Counted from the stretch's first letter, positions 33,928 to 43,913 are shown. The stretch: 64,000 nt of DNA from Streptomyces sulphureus DSM 40104 (GCF_000381025.1 NZ_KB905814.1:62001-126000); one strand, 5' to 3'. Notes: generated from the letters alone by a model not told the origin. Numbers and translations: made by a program.

Positions 33928-34542
33928 ATGCGCCTCTCCAGAACCGTCGCGGCGGCGACCGCGGCAGCCGCCCTCGCGGGCTCCCTCGCACTCGCCGCCG
34001 GCACGGCCGCAGCCGGGCACGAGCCCGCGCCCCGCACCCCGAGCCACGCCGCCCCCGCACGCCCCCAACTCGCCCAGACGGCAGGCACGCTCCAGCGTGC
34101 GGACCAGGTGCTGCGCCCCGTCAGCGCGCTCCTCACCGAAGTGCTCCGCGACGGCGCCCGGCTCCCCGAGGCCCAGGCCGACCGCCGCGTCGCCGAAGCC
34201 GTCCGCGCCCTGGACACCGTCCGTACCGCCACCCCCGCGCGCGCCTCGGGACACCGCACGGCCGCCGACTCGGCCGCCCTCGTCCAGCGCGCCGCCGACC
34301 GGTTGGAGGAGCGCGTACGCGCCCTCGCCGACGCGGCGGGCACCGGCGACCGCGCCCGCGTCGACACGACTGCCGATGCCGCGCTCACCGGGTCCATGGA
34401 CCTGCTCGCCGCGCTCGTCGCGGGAGGCAACCTGCCGACGGCACACATGCCGGGGCTGCCGACCCACACCGGGCCCAAGGCGCACGCGAAGGTGCCCACG
34501 GCGCCCGAACCACCCGCGAAGTCAGGCCCGTTGGGCGGCTGA
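33928..34542 (+). CDS. Secreted hypothetical protein
   Basis: A 204-residue protein with a clear Sec signal peptide (MRLSRTVAAATAAAALAGSL, ending near AGTAAAGHE). The mature part is helical and Ala/Arg/Asp-rich (QRADQVLRPVSALLTEVLRD, AVRALDTVRTATPARA, LVQRAADRLEERVRALADAA), without Cys, and ends in a Pro-rich tail. ATG 33928 follows GAGGAACAGGT. Helical secreted proteins of this type are common in Streptomyces and mostly unstudied. Its stop is eight bases before the stop of the convergent P-loop gene. Confidence 0.75.
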   Translation: MRLSRTVAAATAAAALAGSLALAAGTAAAGHEPAPRTPSHAAPARPQLAQTAGTLQRADQVLRPVSALLTEVLRDGARLPEAQADRRVAEAVRALDTVRTATPARASGHRTAADSAALVQRAADRLEERVRALADAAGTGDRARVDTTADAALTGSMDLLAALVAGGNLPTAHMPGLPTHTGPKAHAKVPTAPEPPAKSGPLGG

Positions 34543-34549
34543 GGCCCCG

Positions 34550-35269
34550 CTAGCCGACGGCCAGGCGGTCGGCGCGGTCAGCGGGGTCGAGCTCCGCCTC
34601 GCGGCGCCGCCCGAAGGCGAGCCTGCGCACGCACGCGGCGGCCCGGCGGTCGAGCAGCACGACGGAGACGCACGGCCACGGCATCCGCCCCCGCTCCGCC
34701 CCTGCTATCAGCCGCGCCACCGCCCTGCGGTGCCGGAGGAACGCGTACGCGGAGACGCGCCGCCCCCGGCCGGCCTGGCCTAAAAGCGCGTCGCCGGGAT
34801 CGACGTCGAGGAGGAGCAGATGCATCCCGCGCCCGCCGCGCACCGCCGCCCTGGCGATCCAGCGGAGCACCCACGCCTGCGCCCCGCACGCGTGCACCAC
34901 CGCGCCCGCCCCGGAGGCGAGTGCGCGGTGGAGCGCCGCGTAGTGCGCCAGGCGCACGAGCGGGCGGTAGAGCGCATAGGGGAGCCAACTCGGCACTCTG
35001 CGGGCCCAGTTCTCCCTGACGTCCTGAGAGTCGATGCGCACCAGGTGCCGTCCGGGGCGTACCGCCCGTCCGATCAGCGTGGACTTGCCGCTGCCCGGCA
35101 GCCCGGAGACGACGACGAGATCGCCGGCAGGGAAGCGGAGCGTCCTGCGCTCCGCCGAACCGCGCAGATCCCTGCAGCGGAGCTCGGCCCCCGCCGCTCC
35201 CGACGGAACCTCCGGAGACGCCGACGCCGCCCCACCGCCCGCCGGATGCCCGCTGCGCAGGCTCTCCAC
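34550..35269 (-). CDS. P-loop NTPase/kinase-like protein
   Basis: A 239-residue ATP-binding protein of the AAA_33/zeta-toxin-like kinase group. Walker A is VVVSGLPGSGKSTLIGRA at about residues 55-70, RIDSQDVRENWARR follows as the typical substrate-binding segment, then AVVHACGAQAWVLRW and LLLLDVDPGDALLGQAGRGR (Walker B-like and lid arginines). Start GTG 35269 has GGGGAGGG just upstream. It is divergent from the glycine riboswitch and gcvT. The substrate cannot be inferred; a small-molecule or nucleotide kinase is the safest reading. Confidence 0.75.
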   Translation of the reverse strand: MESLRSGHPAGGGAASASPEVPSGAAGAELRCRDLRGSAERRTLRFPAGDLVVVSGLPGSGKSTLIGRAVRPGRHLVRIDSQDVRENWARRVPSWLPYALYRPLVRLAHYAALHRALASGAGAVVHACGAQAWVLRWIARAAVRGGRGMHLLLLDVDPGDALLGQAGRGRRVSAYAFLRHRRAVARLIAGAERGRMPWPCVSVVLLDRRAAACVRRLAFGRRREAELDPADRADRLAVG

Positions 35270-35450
35270 TGGTGCCCTCCCCGGGTGTGCTCGCGCACCG
35301 TGCGCGCCCCCGCGCTGTCGCTCAGCACGGTCAGAATGCCAAGGGAAGGTAATGTCCTTCAAGGCGATTGCCGGCCGACGGGGGGCAGCGGAGGGCGCGC
35401 TCACCGTGCGATGATGGCCGCCGCCAACTCCATACCGGCCGCATGAATCC

Positions 35451-35647
35451 GCGCGGGAGAGTTCCCGGGACAGAAGGCCCGGGGCGCCGAAGGAGCAAGA
35501 TCCTCCCTTGAATCTCTCAGGCCCCGATACCGCGCGGGCCAGGCAGATCTGGAAAGCGAGCCCCCGCGGGCTCCACCCACGGTGCAAGCCGCGTCCCCGC
35601 TCGGGCCGCGGTGAAGCTCTCAGGTTCCGATGACAGATGGGGAGGAC
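35451..35647 (+). promoter_or_regulatory. Tandem glycine riboswitch (gcvT leader)
   Basis: Two glycine aptamers lie in series. Aptamer 1 (about 35451-35537) starts GCGCGGGAGAG, has GGCGCCGAAGGAGCAA and closes CTCTCAGGCCCCGATACCGC. Aptamer 2 (about 35540-35647) has GGTGCAAGCC, closes AGCTCTCAGGTTCCGATGAC and ends AGATGGGGAGGA. The paired GAGAG/CTCTCAGG and CCGATxAC elements are diagnostic. The gcvT start is 32 bp beyond. Such elements turn glycine cleavage genes on when glycine is high. Confidence 0.95.
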
Positions 35648-35679
35648 ATCCGCGTCAGCACACCTACGGGAGCCCTTTC

Positions 35680-36816
35680 ATGACCGAGCCCTCGGCACCC
35701 CCGCGCCGCACCGCCCTCGACGAGGTGCACCGCTCGCTCGGCGCCACCATGACCGACTTCGCCGGCTGGGAGATGCCGCTCCGCTACGCCAGCGAGCGCG
35801 AGGAGCACCAGGCGGTCCGCACCCGCGCGGGGCTCTTCGACCTCTCCCACATGGGCGAGTTCACCGTCTCGGGCCCCGCCGCCTGCGACCTCCTCGACTA
35901 CGCCTTCATCGGCAACCTCGGTTCCCTCCGCACGGGCCGCGCCCGCTACACGATGCTCTGCGACGAGCGCGGCGGCATCCTCGACGACCTGATCGTCTAC
36001 CGCACCGCTGAGGACCGCTACCTCGTCGTCGCCAACGCCGCCAACGCCGAGACGGTCCTCGCCGCGCTCCGCGAGCGCGCCACCGGCTTCGACGCGCAGG
36101 TCGCCGACGACCGCGACACCTACGCGCTCCTCGCCGTCCAGGGCCCGGCGGCGGCCGGCATCCTCGCCCGGCTCACCGACGCCGAGTTGGAAGGGCTCCG
36201 CTACTACGCAGGGCTCCCCGGCACCGTCGCCGGCGCGGAAGCGCTGATCGCACGCACGGGGTACACGGGCGAGGACGGCTTCGAGCTCTTCCTCGCCCCG
36301 GCCGGGGCACCCGCCGTCTGGCAGGCGCTCCTCGACGCGGGCGCCGAGGACGGCCTCACCCCGTGCGGCCTGAGCTGCCGCGACACCCTCCGCCTCGAAG
36401 CCGGCATGCCGCTCTACGGGCACGAACTCTCCACCGCGCTCACGCCGTTCGACGCCGGGCTAGGCCGGACGGTGAAGTTCGAGAAGCCGGGGAACGGGGG
36501 CGCGTTCGTCGGACGCGAGGCGCTCCAGGAGGCCGCGGCCCGTGCCGAGTCGGCGCCGCCGCGGGTGCTCGTCGGGCTCGTCGCGCAGGGGCGCCGGGTC
36601 CCGCGCGCCGGGTACGCGGTCGTCTCGTCCGACGGCACCGTGCTCGGCGAGGTCACCTCGGGCGCCCCGTCGCCGACGCTCGGGAAGCCGATCGCGATGG
36701 CGTACGTCGACGCCGAGCACGCGGTGCCCGGTACGGAGGGCGTCGCCGTCGACATCCGGGGCTCGCGCGAGCCGTACGACGTCGTGGCGCTCCCCTTCTA
36801 CAAGCGCGAGCGCTGA
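35680..36816 (+). CDS. gcvT: Aminomethyltransferase GcvT (glycine cleavage T protein)
   Basis: The 378-residue T protein moves the methylene group from aminomethyl-lipoyl-GcvH to tetrahydrofolate, releasing ammonia. Family blocks are intact: [76 protein letters not shown] and the C-terminal [23 protein letters not shown] 35680 is the first sensible start after the riboswitch; GGGAG lies upstream. It is followed by gcvH after 146 bp. GcvP is not present in this window. Confidence 0.96.
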   Translation: MTEPSAPPRRTALDEVHRSLGATMTDFAGWEMPLRYASEREEHQAVRTRAGLFDLSHMGEFTVSGPAACDLLDYAFIGNLGSLRTGRARYTMLCDERGGILDDLIVYRTAEDRYLVVANAANAETVLAALRERATGFDAQVADDRDTYALLAVQGPAAAGILARLTDAELEGLRYYAGLPGTVAGAEALIARTGYTGEDGFELFLAPAGAPAVWQALLDAGAEDGLTPCGLSCRDTLRLEAGMPLYGHELSTALTPFDAGLGRTVKFEKPGNGGAFVGREALQEAAARAESAPPRVLVGLVAQGRRVPRAGYAVVSSDGTVLGEVTSGAPSPTLGKPIAMAYVDAEHAVPGTEGVAVDIRGSREPYDVVALPFYKRER

Positions 36817-36962
36817 GCGCGCTCCTGCCAACGGCCGCGCGGCGAGCGCCGCCGCGCTCCGGCGTGCACCGCCGGCGCCGCCACACGCCTGTGCACTGTG
36901 CGTCTCGTCCCATCTGCCAAGACCGCTTACTGTCCGGGTCCGTCGTCGAGGAGAATCAGACC

Positions 36963-37349
36963 ATGAGCAACCCCCAGCAGCTTCGCTACAGCAAGGAGCA
37001 CGAGTGGCTCTCCGAGCCGGTCGACGGCGTCGCGACCATCGGCATCACGGCGCACGCGGCCGACGCGCTCGGCGATGTCGTCTTCGTCCAGCTCCCCGAC
37101 ACCGGCGACACCGTGAGCGCCGGTGACACCTGTGGCGAGCTGGAGTCGACCAAGTCCGTCAGCGACCTTTACTCCCCCGTGAGCGGCGAGGTCACCGAGG
37201 TGAACCAGGACGTCGTGGACGACCCCGCGCTGGTCAACTCCGCCCCGTTCGAGGGCGGCTGGCTCTTCAAGGTGCGCCTCGACCCGTCCGGAGCCCCGGA
37301 CGACCTGCTCAGCGCCGACGAGTACACGGCGTTCGCAGCGGGGAACTGA
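36963..37349 (+). CDS. gcvH: Glycine cleavage system H protein
   Basis: The 128-residue lipoyl carrier shuttles the aminomethyl intermediate between GcvP, GcvT and dihydrolipoamide dehydrogenase. It starts [19 protein letters not shown] and has [13 protein letters not shown]. The lipoylated lysine sits in [20 protein letters not shown]. Length is normal. ATG 36963 follows GAGGAGAATCAGACC. It is between gcvT and glyA and likely co-transcribed under the glycine riboswitch. Confidence 0.97.
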   Translation: MSNPQQLRYSKEHEWLSEPVDGVATIGITAHAADALGDVVFVQLPDTGDTVSAGDTCGELESTKSVSDLYSPVSGEVTEVNQDVVDDPALVNSAPFEGGWLFKVRLDPSGAPDDLLSADEYTAFAAGN

Positions 37350-37491
37350 CCACCGCCGCCAGCCGCGCGCACCCCGGGTTCAGCGCCGAGCGCGGGAGGG
37401 CTCGCGGACCCGCAGCGGACTGCCCGGCACGGGGCCCGCCGGCCCGCCGGCAGACCGCAGACTCACCCAGCCTCGCCACAGGGATGGATAC

Positions 37492-38772
37492 ATGTCGCTT
37501 CTCAACAGCTCGCTCCACGAGGTGGACCCGGACGTCGCCGCCGCCGTCGATCAGGAGCTCCACCGCCAGCAGTCGACCCTGGAGATGATCGCCTCCGAGA
37601 ACTTCGCGCCGGTCGCGGCGATGGAGGCGCAGGGCTCCGTGCTCACCAACAAGTACGCGGAGGGCCTCCCCGGGCGCCGCTACTACGGCGGCTGCGAGTA
37701 CGTCGACGTGGTGGAGAACCTCGCGCGCGACCGCGTCAAGGAGCTCTTCGGGGCCGAGGCCGCCAACGTGCAGCCGCACTCGGGCGCCCAGGCCAACGCG
37801 GCCGCGATGTTCGCGCTGCTGAAGCCGGGCGACACCATCATGGGGCTCGACCTCGCGCACGGCGGCCACCTCACCCACGGGATGAAGATCAACTTCTCGG
37901 GGAAGCTCTACAACGTCGTCGCCTACCAGGTCGACGAGCAGACCGGCCAGGTCGACATGGACGCGGTCGAGCGCCTCGCCAAGGAACACCGCCCGAAGAT
38001 GATCGTCGCCGGCTGGTCCGCGTACCCGCGACAGCTCGACTTCGCGGCCTTCCGGCGGATCGCGGACGAGGTCGGCGCCCTCCTGATGGTCGACATGGCC
38101 CACTTCGCCGGCCTCGTCGCAGCCGGCCTCCACCCCTCCCCCGTGCCGTACGCGGACGTCGTCACCACCACGACGCACAAGACGCTCGGCGGGCCGAGGG
38201 GCGGCGTGATCCTCACCAAGAAGGAGCACGCCAAGAAGATCAACTCCGCGGTCTTCCCCGGCCAGCAGGGCGGGCCGCTGGAACACGTGATCGCGGCGAA
38301 GGCCGTCGCCTTCAAGATCGCGGCGTCCGAGGAGTTCAAGGAGCGGCAGCAGCGCACCGTGGCGGGCGCGAAGCTCCTCGCCGAGCGGCTGCTCAAGCAG
38401 GACGCCGTCGACGCGGGCGTCTCCGTCCTCTCGGGCGGCACCGACGTGCACCTCGTCCTCGTCGACCTGCGCAACAGCGAGCTCGACGGCCAGCAGGCCG
38501 AGGACCGCCTCCACGAGATCGGCATCACGGTCAACCGCAACGCAGTCCCCAACGACCCGCGCCCGCCGATGGTCACCTCGGGCCTGCGCGTCGGCACCCC
38601 GGCGCTCGCGACCCGCGGCTTCACCGAGGAGGACTTCCGCGAGGTCGCCGACGTCCTCGCCGAGGCCCTGCTGCCCGGCTTCGACGAGGCCACGTCGCGG
38701 TCGCTCGCGGCCCGAGTCAAGGCCCTCGCCGACAAGCACCCGCTCTACCCGGAGCTCGGCACCGCGAGCTGA
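37492..38772 (+). CDS. glyA: Serine hydroxymethyltransferase
   Basis: A 426-residue PLP enzyme that interconverts serine and glycine using tetrahydrofolate. It has [58 protein letters not shown] and the PLP-lysine motif [15 protein letters not shown]. The C-terminus is normal. ATG 37492 follows an AGGGATGG element. The context gives a complete serine/glycine/one-carbon loop with gcvT, gcvH and sdaA. This organism may have another glyA elsewhere, as many Streptomyces do. Confidence 0.97.
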   Translation: MSLLNSSLHEVDPDVAAAVDQELHRQQSTLEMIASENFAPVAAMEAQGSVLTNKYAEGLPGRRYYGGCEYVDVVENLARDRVKELFGAEAANVQPHSGAQANAAAMFALLKPGDTIMGLDLAHGGHLTHGMKINFSGKLYNVVAYQVDEQTGQVDMDAVERLAKEHRPKMIVAGWSAYPRQLDFAAFRRIADEVGALLMVDMAHFAGLVAAGLHPSPVPYADVVTTTTHKTLGGPRGGVILTKKEHAKKINSAVFPGQQGGPLEHVIAAKAVAFKIAASEEFKERQQRTVAGAKLLAERLLKQDAVDAGVSVLSGGTDVHLVLVDLRNSELDGQQAEDRLHEIGITVNRNAVPNDPRPPMVTSGLRVGTPALATRGFTEEDFREVADVLAEALLPGFDEATSRSLAARVKALADKHPLYPELGTAS

Positions 38773-38787
38773 GCACGCAAGCCCCGC

Positions 38788-38816
38788 GGGGCGCGCCGTC
38801 GACCACGGCGCGCCCC
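38788..38816 (+). terminator. Hairpin after glyA
   Basis: GGGGCGCGCCGT pairs perfectly with ACGGCGCGCCCC around a five-base loop (12-bp stem), 15 bp after the glyA stop. No T-run follows. It should stop or weaken transcription before sdaA. Confidence 0.7.
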
Positions 38817-38867
38817 CGCCCGCACCACCGGGGGCCAACCCCGCGTTCGGACAAGGGAGTCCGCACC

Positions 38868-40259
38868 ATGGCCATCTCCGTCTTCGACCTCTTCTCCATC
38901 GGCATCGGCCCGTCCAGCTCGCACACCGTCGGCCCGATGCGTGCCGCGCGGATGTTCGTCCGGCGGTTGAAGAACGAAGGGGCGCTGGCCCAGACCGCCT
39001 CCGTCCGCGCCGAGCTCTTCGGCTCCCTCGGCGCGACGGGTCACGGACACGGCACCCCCAAGGCCGTCCTCCTCGGCCTGGAGGGCGAGTCCCCGCGGAC
39101 CGTCGACACCGCGGAAGCCGACCGCCGGATCGAGGAGATCCGCACCGCGGGCCGCCTCCGCCTCCTCGCCACCGAGATAGGCGACGCGCACACCGTCCCC
39201 TTCGACGAGCGCACCCAACTGATCCTGCACCGGCGCCGCTCACTGCCGTACCACGCCAACGGCATGACCCTCTTCGCCTACGACGCCGAGGGGGCGCCGC
39301 TCGTCGAGAAGACGTACTACTCGGTCGGCGGCGGCTTCGTCGTCGACGAGGACGCCGTGGGCGAGGACCGCATCAAGCTCGACGACACGGTGCTGCGCCA
39401 CCCCTTCCGCACCGGCGACGAACTCCTGCGCCGCACACGGGAGACGGGCCTTTCGGTCTCGGCGCTGATGCTGGAGAACGAGCGCGCCTGGCGCACCGAG
39501 GCCGATGTACGCGCCGGCCTCCTGGAGATCTGGGAGGTGATGCGTGCGTGCGTCGCCCGCGGCCTCGACACGGAGGGCATCCTCCCCGGCGGCCTCAAGG
39601 TCCGCCGCCGCGCCGCCGTCTCGGCCCGCCAACTTCGCGCCCAGGGAAGCCCGCAGACCGCACCCGCGCACGCCACCGACTGGGTCACCCTCTACGCCAT
39701 GGCCGTCAACGAGGAGAACGCCGCAGGCGGCCGCATCGTCACCGCACCGACCAACGGCGCCGCCGGCATCATCCCCGCCGTCCTCCACTACGCCCGCGAC
39801 TTCGTCCCCGGCACCGACGACGATGCCGTCGTACGCTTCCTCCTCGCGGCCGGCGCCGTCGGCATGCTCTTCAAGGAGAACGCGTCGATCTCCGGCGCCG
39901 AGGTCGGCTGCCAGGGCGAGGTCGGCTCCGCCTGCTCCATGGCGGCGGGCGGCCTCGCCGAAGTCCTCGGCGGCACCCCCGAACAGGTCGAGAACGCCGC
40001 CGAGATCGGCATCGAGCACAACCTCGGCCTCACCTGCGACCCCGTCGGCGGCCTCGTCCAGATCCCCTGCATCGAACGCAACGGCATGGCGGCCGTCAAG
40101 GCCGTCACGGCGGCCCGCATGTCCCTGCGCGGCGACGGCCGCCATCACGTCTCCCTCGACAAGGCCATCAAGACGATGCGCGAGACGGGGGCCGACATGA
40201 AGGTCAAGTACAAGGAGACGGCCCGGGGCGGGCTCGCGGTGAACGTGGTGGAGTGCTGA
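38868..40259 (+). CDS. sdaA: L-serine ammonia-lyase (iron-sulfur type, single chain)
   Basis: A 463-residue enzyme that deaminates serine to pyruvate with a [4Fe-4S] cluster. It begins [20 protein letters not shown] with the conserved GPSSSHT. The alpha domain contains [34 protein letters not shown] with cluster cysteines, [19 protein letters not shown] with another ligand Cys, and the C-terminal [18 protein letters not shown] whose terminal Cys is characteristic of the family. ATG 38868 follows AAGGGAG. It lies downstream of glyA and completes serine disposal. Confidence 0.96.
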   Translation: MAISVFDLFSIGIGPSSSHTVGPMRAARMFVRRLKNEGALAQTASVRAELFGSLGATGHGHGTPKAVLLGLEGESPRTVDTAEADRRIEEIRTAGRLRLLATEIGDAHTVPFDERTQLILHRRRSLPYHANGMTLFAYDAEGAPLVEKTYYSVGGGFVVDEDAVGEDRIKLDDTVLRHPFRTGDELLRRTRETGLSVSALMLENERAWRTEADVRAGLLEIWEVMRACVARGLDTEGILPGGLKVRRRAAVSARQLRAQGSPQTAPAHATDWVTLYAMAVNEENAAGGRIVTAPTNGAAGIIPAVLHYARDFVPGTDDDAVVRFLLAAGAVGMLFKENASISGAEVGCQGEVGSACSMAAGGLAEVLGGTPEQVENAAEIGIEHNLGLTCDPVGGLVQIPCIERNGMAAVKAVTAARMSLRGDGRHHVSLDKAIKTMRETGADMKVKYKETARGGLAVNVVEC

Positions 40260-40753
40260 GCGCAAGCGAACCGACCAGGTGATTGGTGTCGTTCAGCGCT
40301 GTCACGGGCTTGTTCTGCTGTACGGCGGGAGGTCCCTCGGGAGTCCCCGTGACGGAGCTGGAGGTTCCTGGTACGTCCGCTGGTGCGGAGACCGGTGATG
40401 TTGCCCTCCATCAGCCGCAGAGCATGGCGGCCCGGCTGGCCGGGTCGGCACGCAGAAGCGGTCAACGTCGCGGCCACGTACGTCAGATGCTCAACTGGCT
40501 GCTCAACGCATCGGTCTGTAGGATCTTTTGTCAATCGCCCAGGACATCCTCCGGGGCGCACGCACCATCTCTTGCGGTCGGACGACAGCGGCCGTCTGCG
40601 ATCGGTAGCAGTGGTGATGTTGTTCTGCCGCTTGCCGCCACGGTCACAAAAGCTGGGCCCCGCGACAGGGCCGTCTCCACACCTCGCACAGGCGAAAGCG
40701 CGTACTCCGTCGCGCGTGCGCGCCAAGTACGAAGCAAGTAGAGGTGAAAGCAC
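40260..40753. other. 494-bp stretch with structured repeats, no recognised gene
   Basis: No reading frame here looks real on either strand. Visible structure: GTCACGGG at 40301-40308 pairs with CCCGTGAC at 40346-40353; CCCGGC and GCCGGG form a tight hairpin near 40432; and TGCTCAAC occurs twice with a 12-bp period (40488-40495 and 40500-40507). The last 60 bp should hold the promoter of the small secreted gene at 40754. It may be a structured RNA, element remnant or plain spacer. Confidence 0.4.
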
Positions 40754-41002
40754 TTGCGCAGGTTCACACGCACAGCAGTAGTCGCTGCCGGGCTCCTGGC
40801 GTTCTCCGGCGTCGCCGCCGGAGCGGCCCAGGCCGTCCCCCCGCCGCCCCCGCCGAACCAGGAATTCATGGCGGGCGGCGTCGACTCCTGCGACGCCGGC
40901 ATCAAGGAGATGCAGAACACCTGGCCCTCCCTGCCGGACGATCCGGACCGCTACACGTGCTACATGGACGGTGGGAACACCGCGATGATCTCCTACCAGT
41001 GA
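40754..41002 (+). CDS. Small secreted protein with one predicted disulfide
   Basis: An 82-residue protein starting at TTG 40754 with AGAGGTG eight bases upstream. The first 27 residues are a typical Sec signal (RRFTRTAVVAAGLLAFSGVA, cleavage after AQA). The mature peptide of about 55 residues begins with a run of Pro (VPPPPPPNQEF) and has two Cys (DSCDAG and RYTCYM), likely disulfide-linked. The function is unknown. It is followed by a strong terminator at 41124. Confidence 0.75.
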   Translation: MRRFTRTAVVAAGLLAFSGVAAGAAQAVPPPPPPNQEFMAGGVDSCDAGIKEMQNTWPSLPDDPDRYTCYMDGGNTAMISYQ

Positions 41003-41123
41003 CAGCCACACTCCGCTGACCAGCCCCTTCCCACCGGTTGCCGGCTGAGTGCACACACCGGGGAAGCGGAGCGACTGACCGCCGACGGGCGGAGCCGGTC
41101 ACACGCTGATTCACGGAAGGCCG

Positions 41124-41167
41124 AAGGCGGCTCCCCGCCCCTTCACCGGGGCGGGGGAGCCGCCTTT
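41124..41167 (+). terminator. Strong rho-independent terminator
   Basis: AAGGCGGCTCC with CCGCCCC pairs across a short TTCACC loop with GGGGCGG and GGGAGCCGCCTTT, a stem of about 18 bp with one extra G on the right arm, ending in a short T-run. It lies 122 bp after the small secreted gene and would work in both directions. Confidence 0.8.
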
Positions 41168-41645
41168 CGCCGTCACCGGAAGCCGCGGCGTCACCCGGCG
41201 TCGCCGGGAACGGCAGCAAGGGCGGCGTGCCTCTTCCCAGAATCGAGCGGAGAACGCGGCCGGGGACAAACGGCGTCCCGATCGCTCGGTGTTTCAAGGC
41301 ATCTGCTCGCGCTGCATGCCGACATCTCCAGCAACACCTGCCGCAGGAACTCGGCTTCGGACTCGGGCGTCACTTGCACCGTGGCGCGCACGTCGACGCA
41401 CGTGCCTGCCTCCCGGCGAGTCTTGGCGCGGGTGCAGGGAAGCGCCCTCTGTGCTCACGGCCGGGCGTTGCGTTCGAGCATGCCGTCGATGGGGAACACC
41501 AGCAACTGCCCCGCTCACCACACGAATTGGCCAAGCCTCACTCACGAAAGCCACACACGCGGATATCACAGCGGTGGGTGACGAGCCATAGCACTGGGAA
41601 CCGGAGCGAGATATTTTGGCAGGATAACGGTTTCGATGTGGCCGG
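41168..41645. other. Gene-poor stretch before the cox island
   Basis: About 480 bp lie between the terminator and the LysR gene. A reverse-strand frame at 41191-41391 (66 residues, containing VQVTPESEAEFLRQVLLEMS) is coherent for its first half but has no ribosome-binding site and ends in Arg/Ala-rich sequence; it may be a gene remnant. The 41590-41640 part is AT-rich and should hold the LysR promoter. Confidence 0.4.
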
Positions 41646-42617
41646 GTGACACAGCAGTTGACTCCTTCGCAGCTCCGCGCCTTCGCGGCGACCGTACGTC
41701 TGGGCTCGGTCAAGGCTGCCGCGGCCGATCTCGGGGTGTCAGAGGCAGCCGTGTCGATGCATGTGGCGCACCTTCGCAAGGAGTTGGGCGACAAGCTGTT
41801 CTCGCGCACGAGTTCGGGGCTCGCGTTCACCCCGGGCGGTTTGCGGCTGGCAAGCCGCGCGGCGGAGATGCTGGGTCTCCAGGACCAGACGATCACGGAG
41901 GTGAGCCAGGCCGGTTCGGGGCGGCGGCTGCTGCGGGTGGCGGCTTCGAGTCTCTTCGCTGAGCACGCGGCGCCAGGACTGATCGAGCTGTTCGCCGGTC
42001 GCGCGGACGATCTGGACATCGAGTTGAGCGTGCACAACCCCGAGAAGTTCGACGCGCTGCTGACGAGCCGCGCCGTCGACGTGGCGATCGGACCTCGCCC
42101 GGCCACCGTGGATGCGTCGATGACCTGCACGCCGTTCCTCAACTACCAGGTGCTCGCCGTCGCAGGCTCCGACCACCCGCTCACCGCGGCCAGGTCCGTC
42201 GGCACCACCGAACTCCGCGAGCAGACGTGGCTGCTGGGGCCGTCGGCGGTCGGACGGCTGGGCATGGTGCCGCAGATTCTGCGCCGGCTCAACGTGCCCG
42301 AGCACCACCAGCGCATCTTCCAGAGCCACGCCGCCGCCGTCGAGGAGGCCAAGCGCGGCAAGGGCCTCGCGTTCGCCGTCGCGTTCGCCGTGACGAAGGA
42401 CGTGGCCGACGGCGACCTGAAGCGGCTCGACGCCTCCTTCCAGCCGGCCCGCGGGGCGTGGAACATCCTCACTCTCGCCGAGCGCAACGGCCCGCCTGCG
42501 GCCGCCGAGTTGAGGCGGTTCGTCACCACACCGCGCGCCACCCAAGCGATGCTGCGCGGCACCGGCGTCACAGCCGGACGCTTCCGGCCCGCCGTCCATG
42601 TGACTCTCTGGAGCTGA
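41646..42617 (+). CDS. LysR family regulator, putative cox regulator
   Basis: A 323-residue LysR-type protein. The N-terminal winged helix reads LTPSQLRAFAATVRLGSVKA, AAADLGVSEAAVSMHVAHLR and KELGDKLFSRTSSGLAFTPG. The periplasmic-binding-like effector domain follows (LLRVAASSLFAEHAAPGLIE, VDVAIGPRP, LLGPSAVGRLG). The start is GTG 41646. It ends 60 bp before the convergent coxE gene, at the far end of the CO dehydrogenase cluster, so it is the natural candidate to sense CO availability or carbon status. No other regulator is in the island. Confidence 0.9.
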   Translation: MTQQLTPSQLRAFAATVRLGSVKAAAADLGVSEAAVSMHVAHLRKELGDKLFSRTSSGLAFTPGGLRLASRAAEMLGLQDQTITEVSQAGSGRRLLRVAASSLFAEHAAPGLIELFAGRADDLDIELSVHNPEKFDALLTSRAVDVAIGPRPATVDASMTCTPFLNYQVLAVAGSDHPLTAARSVGTTELREQTWLLGPSAVGRLGMVPQILRRLNVPEHHQRIFQSHAAAVEEAKRGKGLAFAVAFAVTKDVADGDLKRLDASFQPARGAWNILTLAERNGPPAAAELRRFVTTPRATQAMLRGTGVTAGRFRPAVHVTLWS

Positions 42618-42677
42618 CGGGTCCCAGCGCCTCCCGCGCCCGGAGCCCACTGCCCCTCCGCCGCCGCGGACGCGCCG

Positions 42678-43913
42678 TCACATGCGCGGCGCTGGGTGCC
42701 GCTCCCGACGTGCACAGTGCGTGATCTGCGTGATCAGACCACGCAAGGACGCGAACGTGTCGCCGGGCACCAGCGCGTCGCAGTACGGCAACGCGGCGGC
42801 CATGGTCGTCGTGCGCGGCGCGAAACCGGGCGCCCCCGCACGGGGGTTGAGCCAGATCACCCGGTGGGCGCGGCGCCGCAGCCGCGCCATTGCGGCCGCC
42901 AGCCGCTCCGGTGGGTCCCCGTCCCAGCAGTCCGAGCCGACGACGACGACCGCACCGCGCAGCAGCCCGCCGTGGTGCGAGTCGAGCAGCGCGCGCAGGC
43001 TGCCCGCGATACGGGTACCGCCGAACCTGTCGGCGACCCGCCGCGACGCCTCCTCGATCGCCGCCTCCGCCGAACGCTGAGCGAGAACGGTGGTGAGCCG
43101 CGTCAACGAGGTGGCGAACGCGAAAACCTGGGCGTCGGCGGTGAGGGTCAGCGCCCGCATCAGGTGCAGGTACGCCACCGCCTGGGGCTGCATGGACCGG
43201 CTGACGTCGCACAGCATGACGACCCGGCGCGGCTGCGCGATCGCTCCGTTGCGCACCAGCACCACGGGCTCCCAGCCGGTGCGGCGGGAGCGTTCCACCG
43301 TCGCCCGCACGGCGATCCGCGCTCCCCGCTGCCGTACGGCGAAACGTCGCGAGCGGCGCGTCGGCCAGGTACGCAGCGCCGACTCCAGCCACTTCCCCAG
43401 CAGCCGCGTCTCGTACGGGCCCAGCTTCTCGAACGGGGTGTCCACGAGCCCCGCCACATCGCTGGGCAACCGTTCCGGCAGCGCCAGCGTGTGCTCGGTC
43501 GCCCCGTCGGCGGCGTCCACAGTCGTCGGCCGCGTCACCCAGGGCAGGCCCTGCCCCGCCTCCTCCTCGCGTGAACTGCCGGGCACCGGCGCGTGGTTAT
43601 CGTCCCCGCGCGGCGCAGCGCCCGGCCCGTCGCGGCGGGCGTGCGGATCGAGGGGGAGGACGGCGCTGCCGAAAACCGCCTCGAACACCGCGTCGAACTC
43701 GGCCAGGTCGTCGTGGTTGCGCACCAGACAGATCCGCGCCGTCCAGTACAGCTCCGCGCGCGACCGGAGAGTCGTGCACACCAGGGCCCGTACGAAGTCG
43801 TCGACCAACGTGAGCCCCACCGGGACGCCGCGCGCACGCAACCGGTCCCCGAGCGCCACCGCGAACGCGGTCCGGTCGACGGCGGGCAGCAGCGCCCCGC
43901 CTCCCGGGCTCAC
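42678..43913 (-). CDS. coxE: CoxE-like VWA-domain protein
   Basis: A 411-residue protein with an N-terminal helical part and a C-terminal von Willebrand A domain. The metal-ion-dependent adhesion motif is VVMLCDVSRSMQPQ (DxSxS), with supporting GTRIAGSLRALLDS and VVVGSDCWDGDPPERLAAAM. CoxE works with the CoxD ATPase in maturing the copper-molybdenum site of CO dehydrogenase in the family's model organism. GTG 43913 overlaps the coxG stop by four bases. It is the last gene of the cox operon. Confidence 0.88.
   Translation of the reverse strand: MSPGGGALLPAVDRTAFAVALGDRLRARGVPVGLTLVDDFVRALVCTTLRSRAELYWTARICLVRNHDDLAEFDAVFEAVFGSAVLPLDPHARRDGPGAAPRGDDNHAPVPGSSREEEAGQGLPWVTRPTTVDAADGATEHTLALPERLPSDVAGLVDTPFEKLGPYETRLLGKWLESALRTWPTRRSRRFAVRQRGARIAVRATVERSRRTGWEPVVLVRNGAIAQPRRVVMLCDVSRSMQPQAVAYLHLMRALTLTADAQVFAFATSLTRLTTVLAQRSAEAAIEEASRRVADRFGGTRIAGSLRALLDSHHGGLLRGAVVVVGSDCWDGDPPERLAAAMARLRRRAHRVIWLNPRAGAPGFAPRTTTMAAALPYCDALVPGDTFASLRGLITQITHCARRERHPAPRM

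Noticed and set aside
37309..39243. 644-codon minus-strand frame
   Set aside because: It is antisense to glyA and the sdaA start; composition is biased and there is no domain.
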